Shown in pieces: positions 24,001 through 38,480 of a DNA stretch of 64,000 nt. Where the stretch lies: positions 50,535,485 through 50,599,484 of the forward strand of contig NC_086248.1 in assembly GCF_021018805.1 (NCBI RefSeq), in the 5' to 3' direction. Source of the DNA: Prinia subflava. Taxonomy: Eukaryota; Chordata; Aves; Passeriformes; Cisticolidae. Position 1 is the first letter of the stretch. Every line of letters begins with the position of its first letter. Below the pieces are notes generated by a model that worked only from the letters and a program-made list of their open reading frames with translations, ran no database searches and was not told where the DNA came from. Made by a program: the position numbers and the translations under genes.

Positions 24001-27000
24001 CTGTAGTTTGATAGTTACTGCAATTAATTTACACATAAAAGAAAGGCTTCACTGTGCACTGCTGGGACAATTTACACCTAGCTGGCAAAACAATCACCTT
24101 TGTATTTACAATGCTATTCCCGAATTACTGTGCCTGACCTTGCTGATAAATCTGAGTCAGAGAAGTGTACAGGAACCTGTAATTCACAAACTGTCACCAT
24201 ACTCACACTGAAATCAGATTTGAAACCTTCATTGATTTGAAAGGGAAAATTCTTCATCTTAATGACTCAAATGTAGCTTTTGGTCAGAGAGAAAAGAATA
24301 ACATGGGGAAAATTTGCCTTCAGAGACATAATTCCCTGTGGAAGAATGTATTATTTTATTGTCTCCTAAGTATTAGTCTTAGTTTAACTAATGATAAGTT
24401 TATAAATAACAACTTGAGCCCAAATGCAGATAAACACCTATAAACTACCTTCTGCATGCTCATATTTAAAACAATCTAACTTGCTTTTCTCTTGTGTACG
24501 TATTTGGGATTTGGAAGGAAAAAGCGCTGCATACTATAATATATATATATAAACATATAACATATCATATGTATTGTGAGTTCTCTCTGTGTTAGATGTT
24601 TAACCCTGCATTTACTACTGAATTACTGACAGAATTACTACTGAATGACCTGACAGAAACCTTGGAGGCATAAATGGTTCAAGAATCAATTTGACAGTGC
24701 TGAGAAAGGAGATAAGTCTGACCAACTAGAACCAGATTATCCTAGGTTTCAGGCTCTTTGAAAAAAAAGATTTTTTTAAATAGTTAATTGAATGTTAGCT
24801 AGCAGTAGATTTTACCTTCACAGGGGTTTCTGATCACTTATAAGACCTTAAATGTCACCAAAACCAGTAACAAATTCACTAAATAGAGATGCACAATTCT
24901 ATTCTCAGAATCAAAATTTGGGAAAGCTCTTGGCTGGGATTCACATGCTGAGATTCACTGCTTTGCTATATAGAATCTTTAACAGTTGACTTCAAAACAG
25001 AACTGAATTGGTGTAAATTATGAACAGAATGGAAAAGCTATCCCAAAGTGCACAAAAATCCTACAAAAATCTTCAATACAAAAAATACATGACAATTTAA
25101 AATGCATTAAGTATTCAATGTGTTTCTGATGAGCAATTATCCCATTATGTCCCAATACATTTCTGAAATAAATTTTGTTTTTAAAATCCTAATGCATGAA
25201 GAGGGAGACTGTTTTTGTTATAAAATCAAGGTATTCTGAGAATGCCAGAAGAGACAAAGTGTCTGCTTTTAATTTTCAATCCACTTTTCAGTTTAAGTGT
25301 CCCGTAATTATAAAATAGTAAATGATTTCACAGCGAATTTGACTGCAAGTTAAATTTCATAAGTTTAATTTTCCATCAAAACAATTCAAAGTATTTCCCA
25401 GTTCCAGTATTATTTTTGAGTTTTGATAGTACAATTTCATTCACTTATCTGGTAGATGAAAAAAATAACTCTATACAAAAATTTAAAGTTTTGAAATACA
25501 CACAAGAGAATCTGCAGATAACTGAGGTAAGAAGTATTATGATGTAAGGAAACCTTGTGGAAGACAGGTAATCCAAGAACAGTGATTTTTGAAATTACAA
25601 AGACAAAACAGAGATACTGTGCCCTTGAAGACACTTTTTTCAGTCTGATTGGTTCCCCACTGCTTTGCTTCCTCTTATCTGAGTAAGATGGAAATCACAG
25701 TAGGTTGTCCTGCTCTTAATTTCATAAAATAGCTTTAAAAAAAAAAAAAACGAACACAAGCTTGTAATGGAGTTCTATATTAAAGCCCTCTAACATGATA
25801 GAAATATAATCCCATTGTCACATTAATCAATGGTCACCAGTAGTATCTGGTATTTGCAAAACTGATCATCTTATAGAAACTTTAGATTTCTGAATTCTCT
25901 GTAGAAAATTATAGGGATACTATTTTCTATGAACTTCTAAAAAATAGGGTTTACCTGTCCCATAGACAGACTGCCTGAGTCATAGGGGTTTGTATTAATT
26001 ACTGAAGTTCTTCAGAATTTGCTTTTCCTCTAGTATGTTATTCAATGATGGCTGCCATGACATTTTTCCCTACTGTAAGTAAGAATGAAAACTGTATTTC
26101 CTAATCTCAAATAATCAGTTTAAATGAGGTTGTGACTATATGCCAGCCAATGGCTATTTTACTTTTTTTCTATCAAATCATCTGTCTAAGGTCCCATTCA
26201 GCAATCACCTCCCTCAACTTCTTTTATTTAAGCTACGGAAAAGCTACCAGATATTGAAGTGGGATTTTTGCTGCTGCATTTGTTTTGACCTCAAGCAGTG
26301 AGTTGAATGTACCACATCTGTTCTGACAGAGCATTCAAAGTATTCCAAATGGAGCAAAGAGCTCACAGGCTTCAGTAACATAGCTAGCAATTGTCCAATA
26401 GATGGTGCAAACACATATTTTGTAGTGAAGACAGGTTTCCCATGTTATTTCTGAAAAACATTTTTGATCTAAATAAAGCCAGCAATTGGTGGCTTTCTGA
26501 TCAGCTTGTGCCATCAAACTCAAGGCAAGAGCTTTTGCTGAAACCTGATGAGTTGTTCTTGACTACATCTTGAATCTGAACACCAGATGCATCAAAGAGC
26601 AGAATTGTCTTTCTGATGCTTGAAGATTTGCAGCTTCATTAGTTTTTTTTTATCTCACATAAGTACAAACTTGACTAGTTGCAATAGAATTCTGTTTGGA
26701 GTGCTGCAGGTGAAGTTTTGAGGAGTTGACCTACGCACCATCGAGTCTACACTTTGAGGATACGTGATGTGGAGAGCTATTCCCCTCAGAAGTACTAAAA
26801 TAACCTCTTTAGGATAGCATAATTTCCCCCCTTGTTTTATACAACTAGAAAAGGTAGAAAGGACAAAGTGATCACTCTCAAGTGTTAATTATTAACATCT
26901 TAATTGAATCTCCATTAATTTCTCTCTGTCCTCATCATTTAATTCTCCTAGTCAGAATCTCCTGGCGTATGTAAAATATGCACAGCAAAAGAAACTTCTG

Positions 27001-27200
27001 CAGGCATTTGAAGATATATCAGGAGGTAACTCTGCCAAAAAGCTTTAAAAGCTTTTGCATTAAGCCTTTCCATTAAAATAGACATAAATTTCTCTATTTC
27101 ACACTTTAATGACCAAATGTAATCTTCAAAGGTTCTAATAGCTGTTACATTTTTCTAGAACATTTTTAAGCTAAAACAAACTGTTCCATTAGTAGCAGAA
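21095..27200. other. AT-rich noncoding sequence, repeat-poor
   Basis: No coding exon or transposon copy is recognisable. Small simple repeats are present: T16 at 23172-23187, a TATATATA run near 24538-24552 and A14 at 25737-25750. The best ORF (103 codons at 22849-23160) has no known motif. Confidence 0.5.
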
Positions 27201-30200
27201 CCAATGAAACTTGCTTTCCTATTGTCACCAGTCCTTGCACTCCAGCCCACACTTGTATGCAACCACCACAGCAGGAATGCAGTTTGTCTGTACATGTGCG
27301 GATGCCTTTCAATTAACACCTGCTTTATTCTCTAGCTCTGTTTCAGTCTCTGTTTCAGGTCAGCTTCCCAAGGCATCAGTGCACCTGCTAAAGGATTCTT
27401 ATTTTTCTTCCTGTATGTTGGCTCTGCCCCTTGGAAAGGATTTGGACTGAGCTCTTTCTGATTTTCCATTACTAAAGGAATAAATAGTGTCTTCTCCCTA
27501 GAAGTAAGTTTCTAATGGCGAAGCAGGGGAAATTAATAATTTACTATCCTTAAAAACTTCTCCACTTTCCCATGTGAATGAAGTAAATCCATTGAGGGGA
27601 AAGTGAAAGTTGATATTAAATTGACATTAAATTTGATATGCTTTATGAAAAATTGGGATGGAACCTGGTTTTGAAATGCAGCTTTAAGGGCACTGCTTTC
27701 TTTTAAATATAGGCTAAGAGTTTCTAAGATAAAATTCTAGCTCTGTTGAATAGTATAAATTTTTTGTTCTTTGCCAAGTGGAGAGAATTGGATGCCTTAG
27801 AAGGACTTTCAATTCAGCTGATTTTAATGTTCCTGAACATTTGCTTTGATGTGGAGTTAACTCTGACTTACTCACTTCTGACTCAAAAAATTGTCTATAG
27901 TGAGTGATTTGGATACTGATATTTACTCAAACATATGTATTTACAGCCCTTTATGAGCTATTTTTTGCTTTTTAAAACAAACAAACAAACAAAAAATCCA
28001 CTCAACCTCATCTCTGTAGGCTGGATCCAGAAAGATTTGTGTAACAAATCTGTTGCAGTTTAAGGTCAAAACTATATTCTGAAATTGGGAGGTATAGTTG
28101 GGGTACTGTTTGAGAACGGATCTGTGAATGAGGTTTTGGGCCTCTTCAAGTGGACAGGACTTTACCACAGATATTTTTGTAGGAAGAAGTTCATGAGGAA
28201 CAAGTAGTGTTTCTGTGAGGTTTTCGTGTTAGGGTTGCATGATTCTTGGAAATGTTTCCTAGTTTAGGTAGGTGAGGCAGGTCTGATGACCCATCTCTTT
28301 TACTAAAACCCTGTAAAACCCCTTTTTCTATTATATTAAGAAAATATAGGTGTCTTTGACCTTAAGGAGTTATTTTCAATTCACAGTTCAGTTCTATTTT
28401 TTTGATTTGAAAACACAGGATTTTAAATTAAACAGGCAATAGAATGGAAGAGGCATTCCCATTTTTATAAGGATTATTCTTAATTTGCAGCAATAACATT
28501 ATTTGCAGGTAAAAAAATGCTAACACTCTGCCTTCCTGTTAATGTGTGCAGTCTCCCAGATTACTAACTTAAGGGTTTCTTTTGGGCTTTTTTTGCTGTG
28601 ATCATGAGTCTTTTTTCTGTCTTCTATTTTGTCATGTCCCAGTTTTCCTCTGATGTATTCAACCATAACTGAACAGAAGCTTATTTCAGTTGCTTATAAA
28701 TATCATAAGGAACGGGTTATGGTCTGAAGGAAGGGATAGGAGGGAAACTACTGCACCTGGTGCCTTGCAGCACAGCTGGTTTGAAGCCACAGAGGAGTGG
28801 GTGTTGTTGAAACTCTGAAATTTCTCCAAGAAATTTATTTCTGCCTGAATCAGTGACTCTTCCAATTCAAATAACAGTTTGTGCAGTGGTAGTTACTGAA
28901 AATCAACAGTGACTGCATGTGAAGTAAACTGATAAGAAAATCAAGGTTTCAAAAGCCAGAAAGATGAAAGAATTAATTTTCCTGAGATCCTGCACTGTGA
29001 AATACAAATGCTAGAACAACTGGCTTAAGTTTCTTCCAGTTAGCTTCCAACAATTTGAAGAGAGACAGTGCTGTATATGCAGTTGCTATTTTCTCTGTGA
29101 ATTTTTGTTTCTTGAAACAATACAGCAATTAACAGTGATGATGCAGGGGAGGGAGGAAGAGTTCTGGTTTTGTTTAACAAAAAACATCCTTTATTACCCT
29201 GGCAGGTGTATGAGCTGTTTGGTCACAAAGTTTTCTTTGAAAAGGAATCAGCACCTTCTGTTGCTTTGCTGAAGGCAAGTATGATTTGGAAGATAAAAGC
29301 AGTTACATACAAAAGATCTCAATTTACATTCAGGCATCATTGTTTGGATGAGTATGTGAAAGAAATCCTCTTTACAATATATATTTCAAAACTGAAAGAA
29401 GAAAAGCAATCCTACCCATGGATTTAAAATATGCTCGTTAGTTAGCTTAAGAAACAAGTAATTTAAAACAATTATGAAGTTTTAAATTTTCTTACACTTC
29501 AATTGCTGATGCAATCTGATGACAGTGCTCAGATGGGAATTTGAGAATTTAAAACTTCAAGATGGATGGGATGTAACATCTTGTGTTTCTGACAAACTCC
29601 TGTCAGACACAGATACATATGAGATTGGATATTTAGATCTTGAAAGTAAAATGCTTGCATAGAAGATATCCCAGACTCCGGGAAGAGAGAGATGGGAAGA
29701 GATTTCAACTTAGATGCCACTCTCAGACAAAAATATAGACTGGGATTTTGAGATTTAGAACTGTGTATGATTAAAGAATAGGAACTATATTTTCTTTCAG
29801 TACTTGCTAGAAGGGAAAGATTAAAAGTTAGGGGAGGACTGTTTTTCCTTTTGATGGTGATGATGTTCTGATGTGGTAGTGACATTTGATAGTTTGTTTT
29901 TTCCCTTATCAGAAGGCTTAACAGGGAAGGTAGGAGCTACAAAAGAGCTGGTGACTATGATACCACTCCAATTGTTGACTCACCAACTCCAAATGTTTAT
30001 TTTGAAATAAAAAGCCTCCTACGCTCATTAATATTCTACTTGGATGTTTTAAAGAATGTCTTTCAGTGACAGAAATTAATAGCAATATAAGAAAACACAA
30101 AAAGTATGCCTGTTGAATTTGAAGGGTTCAGCATTGTTAATATTGTTATCACTGCCACTTAGGAATATGCTGTGAATTCTTGGGCACAGATTGGAAAAGA

Positions 30201-33200
30201 TGCATATTTCCTTTAACTTTCCAGATGAATCAGACTCTCACTTCCATCAGGTTTTCTCCACTAATTGTAGACTTTTAAGACATTGTGCTTCTGATTTGAG
30301 TTAGGTGCTGCCACCTTGCACTGGTCTATAACTCAAAGCATTTTTTTACTCCCTTTCATTTCCGTGCATATACTCAATGTCTTGATGATAATTCCAAGAC
30401 AGATTGCAAAATGATTTCTTCCTTTTCAACTGTTCCTTGAAGTCAATGTGAATTTTGATATTTACCTTCAAGTGAATTATTATCAGGTTATGTGTAAGGA
30501 AAGCTGCAGTAATATCCAGACAATATTAACATGTAGATGAAACTTTTTAACTTTTCTTCTCACCTAACTAAGAAATAAATTCATTAGATTAATAAACCTA
30601 ATTAATCTAATTTATGCAGAATACGTTTATAAAGCTGACTTTTTAACCTTCTTTTCCTCTTTCTATTTGTGAGAAGTACAAGATATCTCATAACAAATCT
30701 CTGGGATATCTAAGAATCTCGTTAAGGGATTAAAATAGTGAAAGTACTGGCTTTAAAATGTGTAAGTGTTGATATTCAGCATCTTTATGAGTATTCCTTT
30801 GCAATTCTCAATCCATTTCTATTGAAGCAATGGAAAAACAATTTATTTCGCTAGAGGTAACCTAAGGTCTGTGAGCTCCCATACCTATTAACTAATAAAA
30901 AAGTACTCAGCTGACCAATAAAACACTATTATATGTTTATAGGCACTATATATTTGTATAGCTCAAATTCCACTGTGCTTGTCCTAATTTAAAATAAGTA
31001 AATTATTATTTTGTTACATATTTTTAACATCTTTTTATGTGTACAGTACTTTCATGTAAATGAGGTTTGCATGTTAAGTGTGGCAGTAATTCATCATGCT
31101 ACAGAATCAACTCTTTAGATTTTATTTTTTGATTAACAAATTTACTTCTCAGCCACAAGAAATTTAAATAGTGTTTTTCTCTTTGAAAAATGGGGAATGG
31201 GGAATTGCACCGGTCTCTTCTTTGGCTAGAATAGATCTCTGCTTTTATGTTTCTTGGGTCATGGTTATCTAAGTGGAAATTTTACTACTGGCTCCATAGG
31301 TGAAAATAAATATTATTCATCTGCTTTAAAGACAGTTTTAAAGTGCTTGTGCTATATGTGAATATATACTCTTTATTTTTAGTGTAAAAACAAGACAAAC
31401 TATATAAACCATTTTAAATTTCTGCATGTTGTAATTATGAAAACACATTTCCTTCAATTAAGAGCCAAAATTTCTGTTATCTTACATAGTAGACATGAAG
31501 AAAGTTCAGTTTTCCATTCATTATTAAATCAAGAAAACCATTTTACAGTTGAAACATATACATAGTCTTTTGATTTTTTATTTCTGTACAATACTGCTGA
31601 GTATCATCTCTAAATGTATAGTTTTTTGAGCCTCTGCATAATAATTCACAAGTCTCTGTATACTTTCAGCCTGTTTTTGAATTGATGGAATAATAGTTGT
31701 GCCTTAGAATAAATTTGATACCTGCAGCCAACTTTTCTCTGTTCCAAAAGCTCTTAACAAAACACCAAATATGTGTAAATCTTTTAATTTCAAAAAATAT
31801 TAAGGTTAAAAAAATAAACAAACCATACCAGAAACCATTTAAATTACAGAAATGGAAAAATTATCCAGCAGTACATTTGTTTACATAGGCAACAGTTAAA
31901 ATATGTAACTCTGGGTATTTCATAGCATTGCTAATTTTTCCAAATGTATTTAACTTGTTGACCTGCTCACTGGATAGTAAAGCAGTAGAAAATTTCAGTT
32001 AAATTTAGTAATTAATGCATGTTACATCTGTTACCAATAGAACAAAGTAATCAAGATTTTGCTTTTATGTCACAGATGAAAAACACCCCCACTGCTGCTG
32101 AGCACATTTAACAATTAACAACTGTGTCTGGAGAAGGCAGAAAATTTGCTGGCATGCTTATTCTCTCTGTATTGCCTCCTCATTCATCTTATTGCCTTTG
32201 CATTCTTCTACTTCATCCACTTTATGCATTGAGTGCTCCTTAATATTGAGAATGTCAACTCAACAAATTTTATGAGAGAGAGAATACAGAAATATATCCA
32301 ACAAATATACCCAGATAAGACATAACATAGTGTATTTGGATATATAAAAAGCAAATCTTAGTAAATATTGCATTTGTATAGTTATTTGTTAATATTATTT
32401 ATTTTTAACATGTTGTAGAAGGATGCTGCTTTAAGATGAGTTACTCTGCTCTCAGACCTGTGAGTGCAGCACTGTTTTGAGGAACATTTCTGAAATGTGT
32501 GCATAGTCTGAGTTTTCACATAGACTTTCACCTATGAATGGAACACGGTATGCATGTCCTATTGCTTAGAGTCTCCATTGAATAAAAACATTAGTCTGTT
32601 TGTTTAGACAACCAGAAATTTCTCTGTGGAGAAACAGCTTATTAGCTAAGCAGACAAATATTTTCCACACCTATATTGAATTTTTTCTTATTCTCAGTAC
32701 TGACAAATGGAGTCCTGAAACACATGGCCCCCCCAGTTTTTTCTATGAACCTTGCATGGATGAGTGATCTCCAGACGCCTCTAAGGTAGGGTACTTAATT
32801 GCATAAGAGAGACAGCTTTATTTACAACTATATGTCTAAAACATTGAAAAAGACCTCCTTGTCTCAGGAAAAACCAAGTGGCACAGCTGATACCCCAAGG
32901 CAAAGTATTTCCCTCTCTCCTCTCTCTTTTCAGCATCCCTGAACTGTCAGAAGAGAAACTGGATAAACACTGTAATCTTCACACTTGTTAAAATGTTTCT
33001 CTTAATGTAAACTTAATTTTGGTCAGACTGGAAGCATATGTTTGCTCTCTGAAGATGTGGAAACTAAATCAATCACTTTTTAATGTGAGTACGAAAACTC
33101 TGAAGTCTGTCAAATGAGCTGTGTTGTATTGTCTTGAACGCTGCTGTCACACATTTGTGAAGGTCAAGAGCTGTGTCTCTGCTTTCATCAAACAGATTTT

Positions 33201-33358
33201 TATTTCCTGCAGGTGCTTAGTTAAGTAAAGTTCAAAAGTGTGAGTGGCAGACACATGGGACAGAGGATTTGGAGTACTGTACAGGCAAAATTCATTTGGG
33301 AAGACCTTTTGAATCTGTGTGTGGATGCACACAACTTAATCATAAACCAGGGAAGGAC
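27201..33358. other. AT-rich noncoding sequence, repeat-poor
   Basis: I see no supported gene. The stretch includes an AAAC tetranucleotide run (27974-27995) and an 11-bp inverted repeat at 30583-30611. ORFs up to 118 codons (29529-29885, minus) show no family resemblance. Confidence 0.5.
27974..27995. repeat. (AAAC)n tandem repeat
   Basis: About four AAAC units are followed by an A run. Confidence 0.85.
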
Positions 33359-33785
33359 TGTTCAGAAGAAGAAAGTGGTAGTAAGTCTGAGATCAGGTCA
33401 TCAGCCAAATCTGAAGCCCTTTACTGGTGCCTTGGAGTGGCTACCTGAAACAAGGCTAGACAGAATTAAGAGAATAAAAGTGGGTATTTAATGAAGGCCT
33501 TTAACAGGTACACCTTGGGCAGTCAAAAGCCTCTGAGAGGGGCTACACCCAGGATGGATGATGGCCACGAGTTTTCATACAGTTATAAGTTTGGTCCATT
33601 TACATATCAGGAGTTAATCCTCCTATTACAGCTTCAGGTAATGAAGTAATTTACTCCAATTTTCCCCACCCCCCAATTCATTGTTGCTTACATTTCTCAG
33701 GGTGTGGGACAGGAAGGTGTCCTTGAGTTTCAGGCCTAGAGAGGAATTGTTTTGCCTGAATAAAACAGGAGAACAGTAGCTGACA
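33359..33785 (-). mobile_element. Probable solo LTR of an endogenous retrovirus (minus strand)
   Basis: Read on the minus strand the order is LTR-like: a TATA-type word (CTTATAACTG, about 33577-33587), then ATTAAA (33492-33487) with a TTTTATTCTC stretch, then TCTGTCTAGCC. The plus-strand block GGTACACCTTGGGCAGTC, AAAAGCCTCTGAGAGGGGCT and ACACCCAGGATGG resembles passerine LTR sequence as I remember it. Both ends are approximate (a TG at 33359; a CA near 33784), and no target duplication was found. No gag, pol or env coding is present nearby, so it would be a solo or truncated LTR. Confidence 0.45.
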
Positions 33786-36700
33786 GGCTGTGGAGCTTTA
33801 GAGTTATACAAAAAGCAGTACAGGATCTGAAAAGTATAAATATAAAAGCTAAATCCTAAGGAATCGTCAGCAGATTGGAACATCTATTATTTTATTTTCC
33901 TTTCTCAGGTGTTTTATTAGCAAGGACTGAACAGTAAAAAAGGAAAAATATCTATGTCTTCAAGGGGAGTTTTAGTAATTTTAATAAGTTATCAAATATC
34001 TTGTAGATAATTGTGTTGCTTTTATGACTGATAAAGCTTTCAGTGAAGCTCAGTATTTGTAAAATTTATTTTAAGAAATGCAAACTTTTGCCATGTTATC
34101 TTAATAGCTGGAGCAGATTGAAACTGTTTTAAAAATACTTTACCAGGAAATAGTAACATTTATTGAATTTTACAGGCTGGTGTAATCTTAGTCTAAAATA
34201 TTTAATAGGAAAACCTTTTTCTTCCAAAGAATAATGAGCTTCAATTAAAGCAGGCACAGGATTTGGTGCAAAACTCTATTGTTCCTTGAGGACTTTCACA
34301 CTGGGTTTGTCTCTAATGTTTTCAAAACTTCAGTCCTTCACTGTTAACAATGAAAGAAAAATCAGACTTTCAGGAAGCACAGCTGAATGCAGTTGATATT
34401 TTTATGTACACAGAAAAAGGTTCAAACATGGATCCTGTAGGTAAGCCTTAAACCAACTTTTGTAGACATCTGAAGTTAGAACTAGGAACATAATTGATAA
34501 TGAAATTCACAGTGTGCAACATCAGATGACAGGATCCCATCTGTTTATTTGTATTTCACAGGTCACTGAAAGACAGAAATTCACTAAACTCTGTAATCAG
34601 TATTTGATAGACATGTCTGATCAAGAAGGCATAAGATATTGATGTGCAAATGTTAAGAAATCAGCATTTGCCACTTATTTTTTTAGCTTGTTTCAAGTCC
34701 TATCTTTGATTTAAAAGATGCTTACTTCTAAATTGGAATACTTTGGTATGTTCTTCAAGACTATATCAACACTGAATGCTCAGAGTGCTGAGGAAGTAAA
34801 GGATGATCTTTCTAAAAGTCATCCCCAGAAAAAAGAGAACTGTCATATTTGGATGAGGATGTGAAGTTTTGAGAGTCTGGGGTCTGGGTCTGCAGGGAGG
34901 TACAGTATCTTTGCACTGAACCCCTCTACAAGTCTATAATCATGTTGTTTTACGAATTTTAGGAATGTTTTTATGCTGTCTTTAGAAGAGACTACATTGG
35001 AAATCCTTTTGCTTTTAATGTAGATACACTTTTTCATGTGAACTAAGAAATATTTTACCACTAGTTATAAAAGGATATTGCATCTCCTGATGTTTTACCC
35101 AGTGCTAAAAAACTGGGGTAATTCTCAATTAGATCAAGGGCAACCTTACCAAAATCATTGGGACTATCTGATCTCACAGAGTTAACTGTTCTGTTTGAAA
35201 ATCTGGCTGTCTAACCTGAAGATGTTGTTTCTTTTTCCTCTTTTAAGACTTCCATTTTAGCAGATTATGATTTTGGCTTATGTCTTTTAAAATGTTCAGA
35301 ACATCTGGGGGAAAAAAAAACCCCTAACAAATAAACACGAAAACAAATAACTGCTTTGCTAATTATTATCAAAATTTTGACAATGTAAGTAATATATTAA
35401 AAATGTTTAGGTAATACCATAGGTACTATTATAGGAAAATAAGAAAAATGTCTGCTAGTTCGAAATTACTTTGTAACTTATTTCAAATAGTAGAAAAGTT
35501 TAATCAACAAATTACAAAAACCAAGGTATTGACTATTGCTTAGGTGCATTACATTCTTAATTTGTTCTAATTAAGTGACAGGCTTTTGAGTTTAAGATGT
35601 TATACAACTACATCTCCTGTTTTCATTGTAAAGAAACAGAATGTTCTTGTGCACTCAAGGTATAAAATTGTCCTTTGTATAGTGTAGGTTAAGCAGTTAC
35701 CTGATTTTGAGAGTTCCATAAATCTTTTAAACCAAGGTACTGGTGAGCCAGCGTCCTTACATCACTGCTTTAAAGATACTGCTTATTGTTAGCTGTGATT
35801 CTTCCATTACACTGGGAACTAAAGAAACTTGTTTAAAGACTTCTTACTGCCATCTTTTAGCTTAGAGAGTACTAATTTGCCATTGAAAAAAGGATTAAAA
35901 AGTACAGTGATTTGTTATCATCTTGCGATTAGCAGTTAAATTAAGTCTTGTGAGAAGAGAAAGGATTTGGGGACAATTCTGGAAGAGATGTAAAAGGATT
36001 AAATAGAGCAGTGCAAGTTATTTATGAGACTTACTAGTCACTATGAAGCAGGATGGGAATAATCTGATTTTTTTCACATGTAGCATCAGGAGTTATTAAT
36101 AATGAAATGATGTCTTATCTCCCCAAAGATGCACCAGTGAAAGAAATTATCTGGAAAAAACAGCCCATGACATCTTACTAGCTGAAAGCTTAAGAGCAAT
36201 CCTTTCCTAAGGAAACCTGTTTATTCACAAGCTGAGGGATTTCAGACAAAGGAGGAATGTATGCCCTTGTTCTAGTTTCCCAGGCCAGCTACAGCTTTGC
36301 CAAGAGGTTACAGAGGAGCCCTTGTCAGCATTTTGTCTAGACTTCTTTCCCTAGCTCAGCCCCTTGGCAGAGGCTTAGAGCTGAGAAGGTCTCTATTCTG
36401 AGGTTCTGCAGTTCTTATACATAATTTCAGAAGTTAATTTAACATTTTATATTACTCATCTGAACAAGACAGATGAAAACTTCATCTATACTTGTGATGA
36501 TTATAGTTTTCAAAATTTCAATCAAAGGCAGCAAGCAAGATAGTTTTAACACTATTTTGGAAATTTAAAATTTTACTCTTCCATTTCCCATCCTTGAATC
36601 TTTACTGACAATATGATCTGATCTTTAATAAACCTTCACCAAGAAAAGTAGTTATGTATAAGGAATTTGTCATGTTACTCAGACAACTAATGGCTTAGGT

Positions 36701-38263
36701 CAGGGCAGTAGGCCCACAGGAGTTTTTGTCTTTTTGTTTTTTCTGCTGATTTTTTTTTTCAGCTTTTCTCTAGCTAGCTTAGTTCATATTAAATTAAAAT
36801 GGGCTTTAATGCTTCTTTCTGTTTCTACTTTGTTTCTCTCAGTGTTTCCCAGTTTCATTGGAAGATGTTCTAAGAATCTTCTGTTCCTTTTTCCTGTTTC
36901 CTGTTCACTTTCAAATTAATTAGGCAGTGTAATTTCTCCTTGTGTATCTCCATATCTAAATCTTATTTTGACAATTTTTACACAGGCTGTGTAACACTTT
37001 TGAATAAAAGCGTAGAATAATTTTAGGTTAGAGATATCAGGACAGGTTCTCTAAAACAGGAAATAGGGCCTACAGACACCTTGCCTGTCTTTTTCTCCTT
37101 CCATCAAAAGGAAGGCTTTCCCTTTTGATGTAGCCCTCAGATGGGATTGATGTTGGGCAGCTCAAATGCCTTAAATCAGTTGCCTCATTTAAATGCCATA
37201 CTCTGGAAATACTGACAGCATCCAAAAGACAGAGCTTTTTTGACCTGAAAGCTAAAGCATAATATTTAATTTGTTGGCCCAATAAAAGGTATTGCATTAT
37301 CTACTTTGTCAGTAGACACTGACATTCATAGTTCTTGGCCCTTATCCTAGGACACATAAAATGCTCTTGATAAATTACTTCTGAAAAGGCTGGGTAGACA
37401 ACAAGGCACGGTGACAGCAGCATATCTCTCTTCCCTGCCTCACTTGAACAGGAGAGATGGTGTGTTTAATTTTTCCAGTACAGGGTGTTTCAGGATGATT
37501 ACTGTAATTGAATCTGGTAGCAGACATTTGTGGCTTTGCAGATGTTGTAAAATAGTGTTTTATGTTTTCTGTCTTGAGTCTCTTGCAGCGGCCCCCACGT
37601 CTTCCCATCCAGAGGAATACCAGCTGAGGTAATAGCATTTATGTTTGTGAAGGAGCTAGATCTCAAAGTGCACATCAGACATGCTTTTTTATGTGCTTAT
37701 TGGCTTCACATAGCTGGGGATTCAGCACTGTCTAGGCTGTGTTCTCAAAGCCATTCCTTGATACTTGGTATTTCAAGGTGGGAACCTTGTCCCAAAAGTT
37801 GGCTCAGGTAAAACAGAGGTTTCTACAGGACAGTAGAAGAGGAAGAGAGAGCTCACTGGCTCTGGCCCAATGCAGTGCAGGAATATTCTGAGCTAGTCCT
37901 GAGCAGGGCTTAAAGTTCAGTAACACTCACTGGTGCTGAGAAAATCCAAATCCAGGCCCAGCTAAAATAAAACATTCTGTAGCTATTCCTCTGGAAAGTC
38001 AGCAAAAGATTGGACACTGTTTATGCAGCCAATGGTCTATAAATTCAGGGACTGTGAAAAATGCTTGGATGTTACAATGAACTGTGTTTTTACAGGTCCT
38101 TGGAAGAGATTTCAGTACAGGCTATGCAGATTTGAACTGATATATGGAACTACTCTACCCTCATCCCTGAAGATTTACACCTTAACCAGCAAAATCTGAG
38201 TGCAGAGAATAGTATCAAAGATAATTTATTAGCTGTTGAGAAATGTTGCATTTCAATAAGTTA
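33786..38263. other. AT-rich noncoding sequence
   Basis: I see no supported gene or transposon. ORFs (for example 87 codons at 37375-37638, minus) overlap opposite-strand ORFs and carry no motifs. Confidence 0.5.
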
Positions 38264-38480
38264 CAAAGAATAAAATCATTTAGGTTGGAAAAGACCTTTC
38301 AGATCATTGAGTCCAACTGTTAACCTAAAATCCTTAAGCCTATCACTAATCAATGTCCCTAAGTGCCACATCTATGCATATTTAAATACGTCGAGGAATG
38401 GTGACCTCACCACTTCCCTGTGCAACTTGATGACCCTTTTGATAAATAATTTTTTCATAATATCCAATATAAACCTGGAT
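38264..38480 (-). mobile_element. CR1 LINE, 3' end fragment (minus strand, second subfamily)
   Basis: The plus strand reads ATCATTTAGGTTGGAAAAGA, CCTTTCAGATCATTGAGTCC, AACTGTTAACCTAA, then TGTCCCTAAGTGCCACATCT, GGAATGGTGACCTCACCACT and TCCCTGTGCAACTTGATGA, ending near ATATCCAATATAAACCT. This is the reverse complement of a CR1 3' end from a different subfamily than the copies at 7.9 and 9.2 kb. Confidence 0.9.

Noticed and set aside
29203..29280. Exon-like stretch after CCCTGGCAG, reading VYELFGHKVFF
   Set aside because: The acceptor looks good, but the donor would be a non-consensus GC, the peptide is unrecognised and no partner exons were found.
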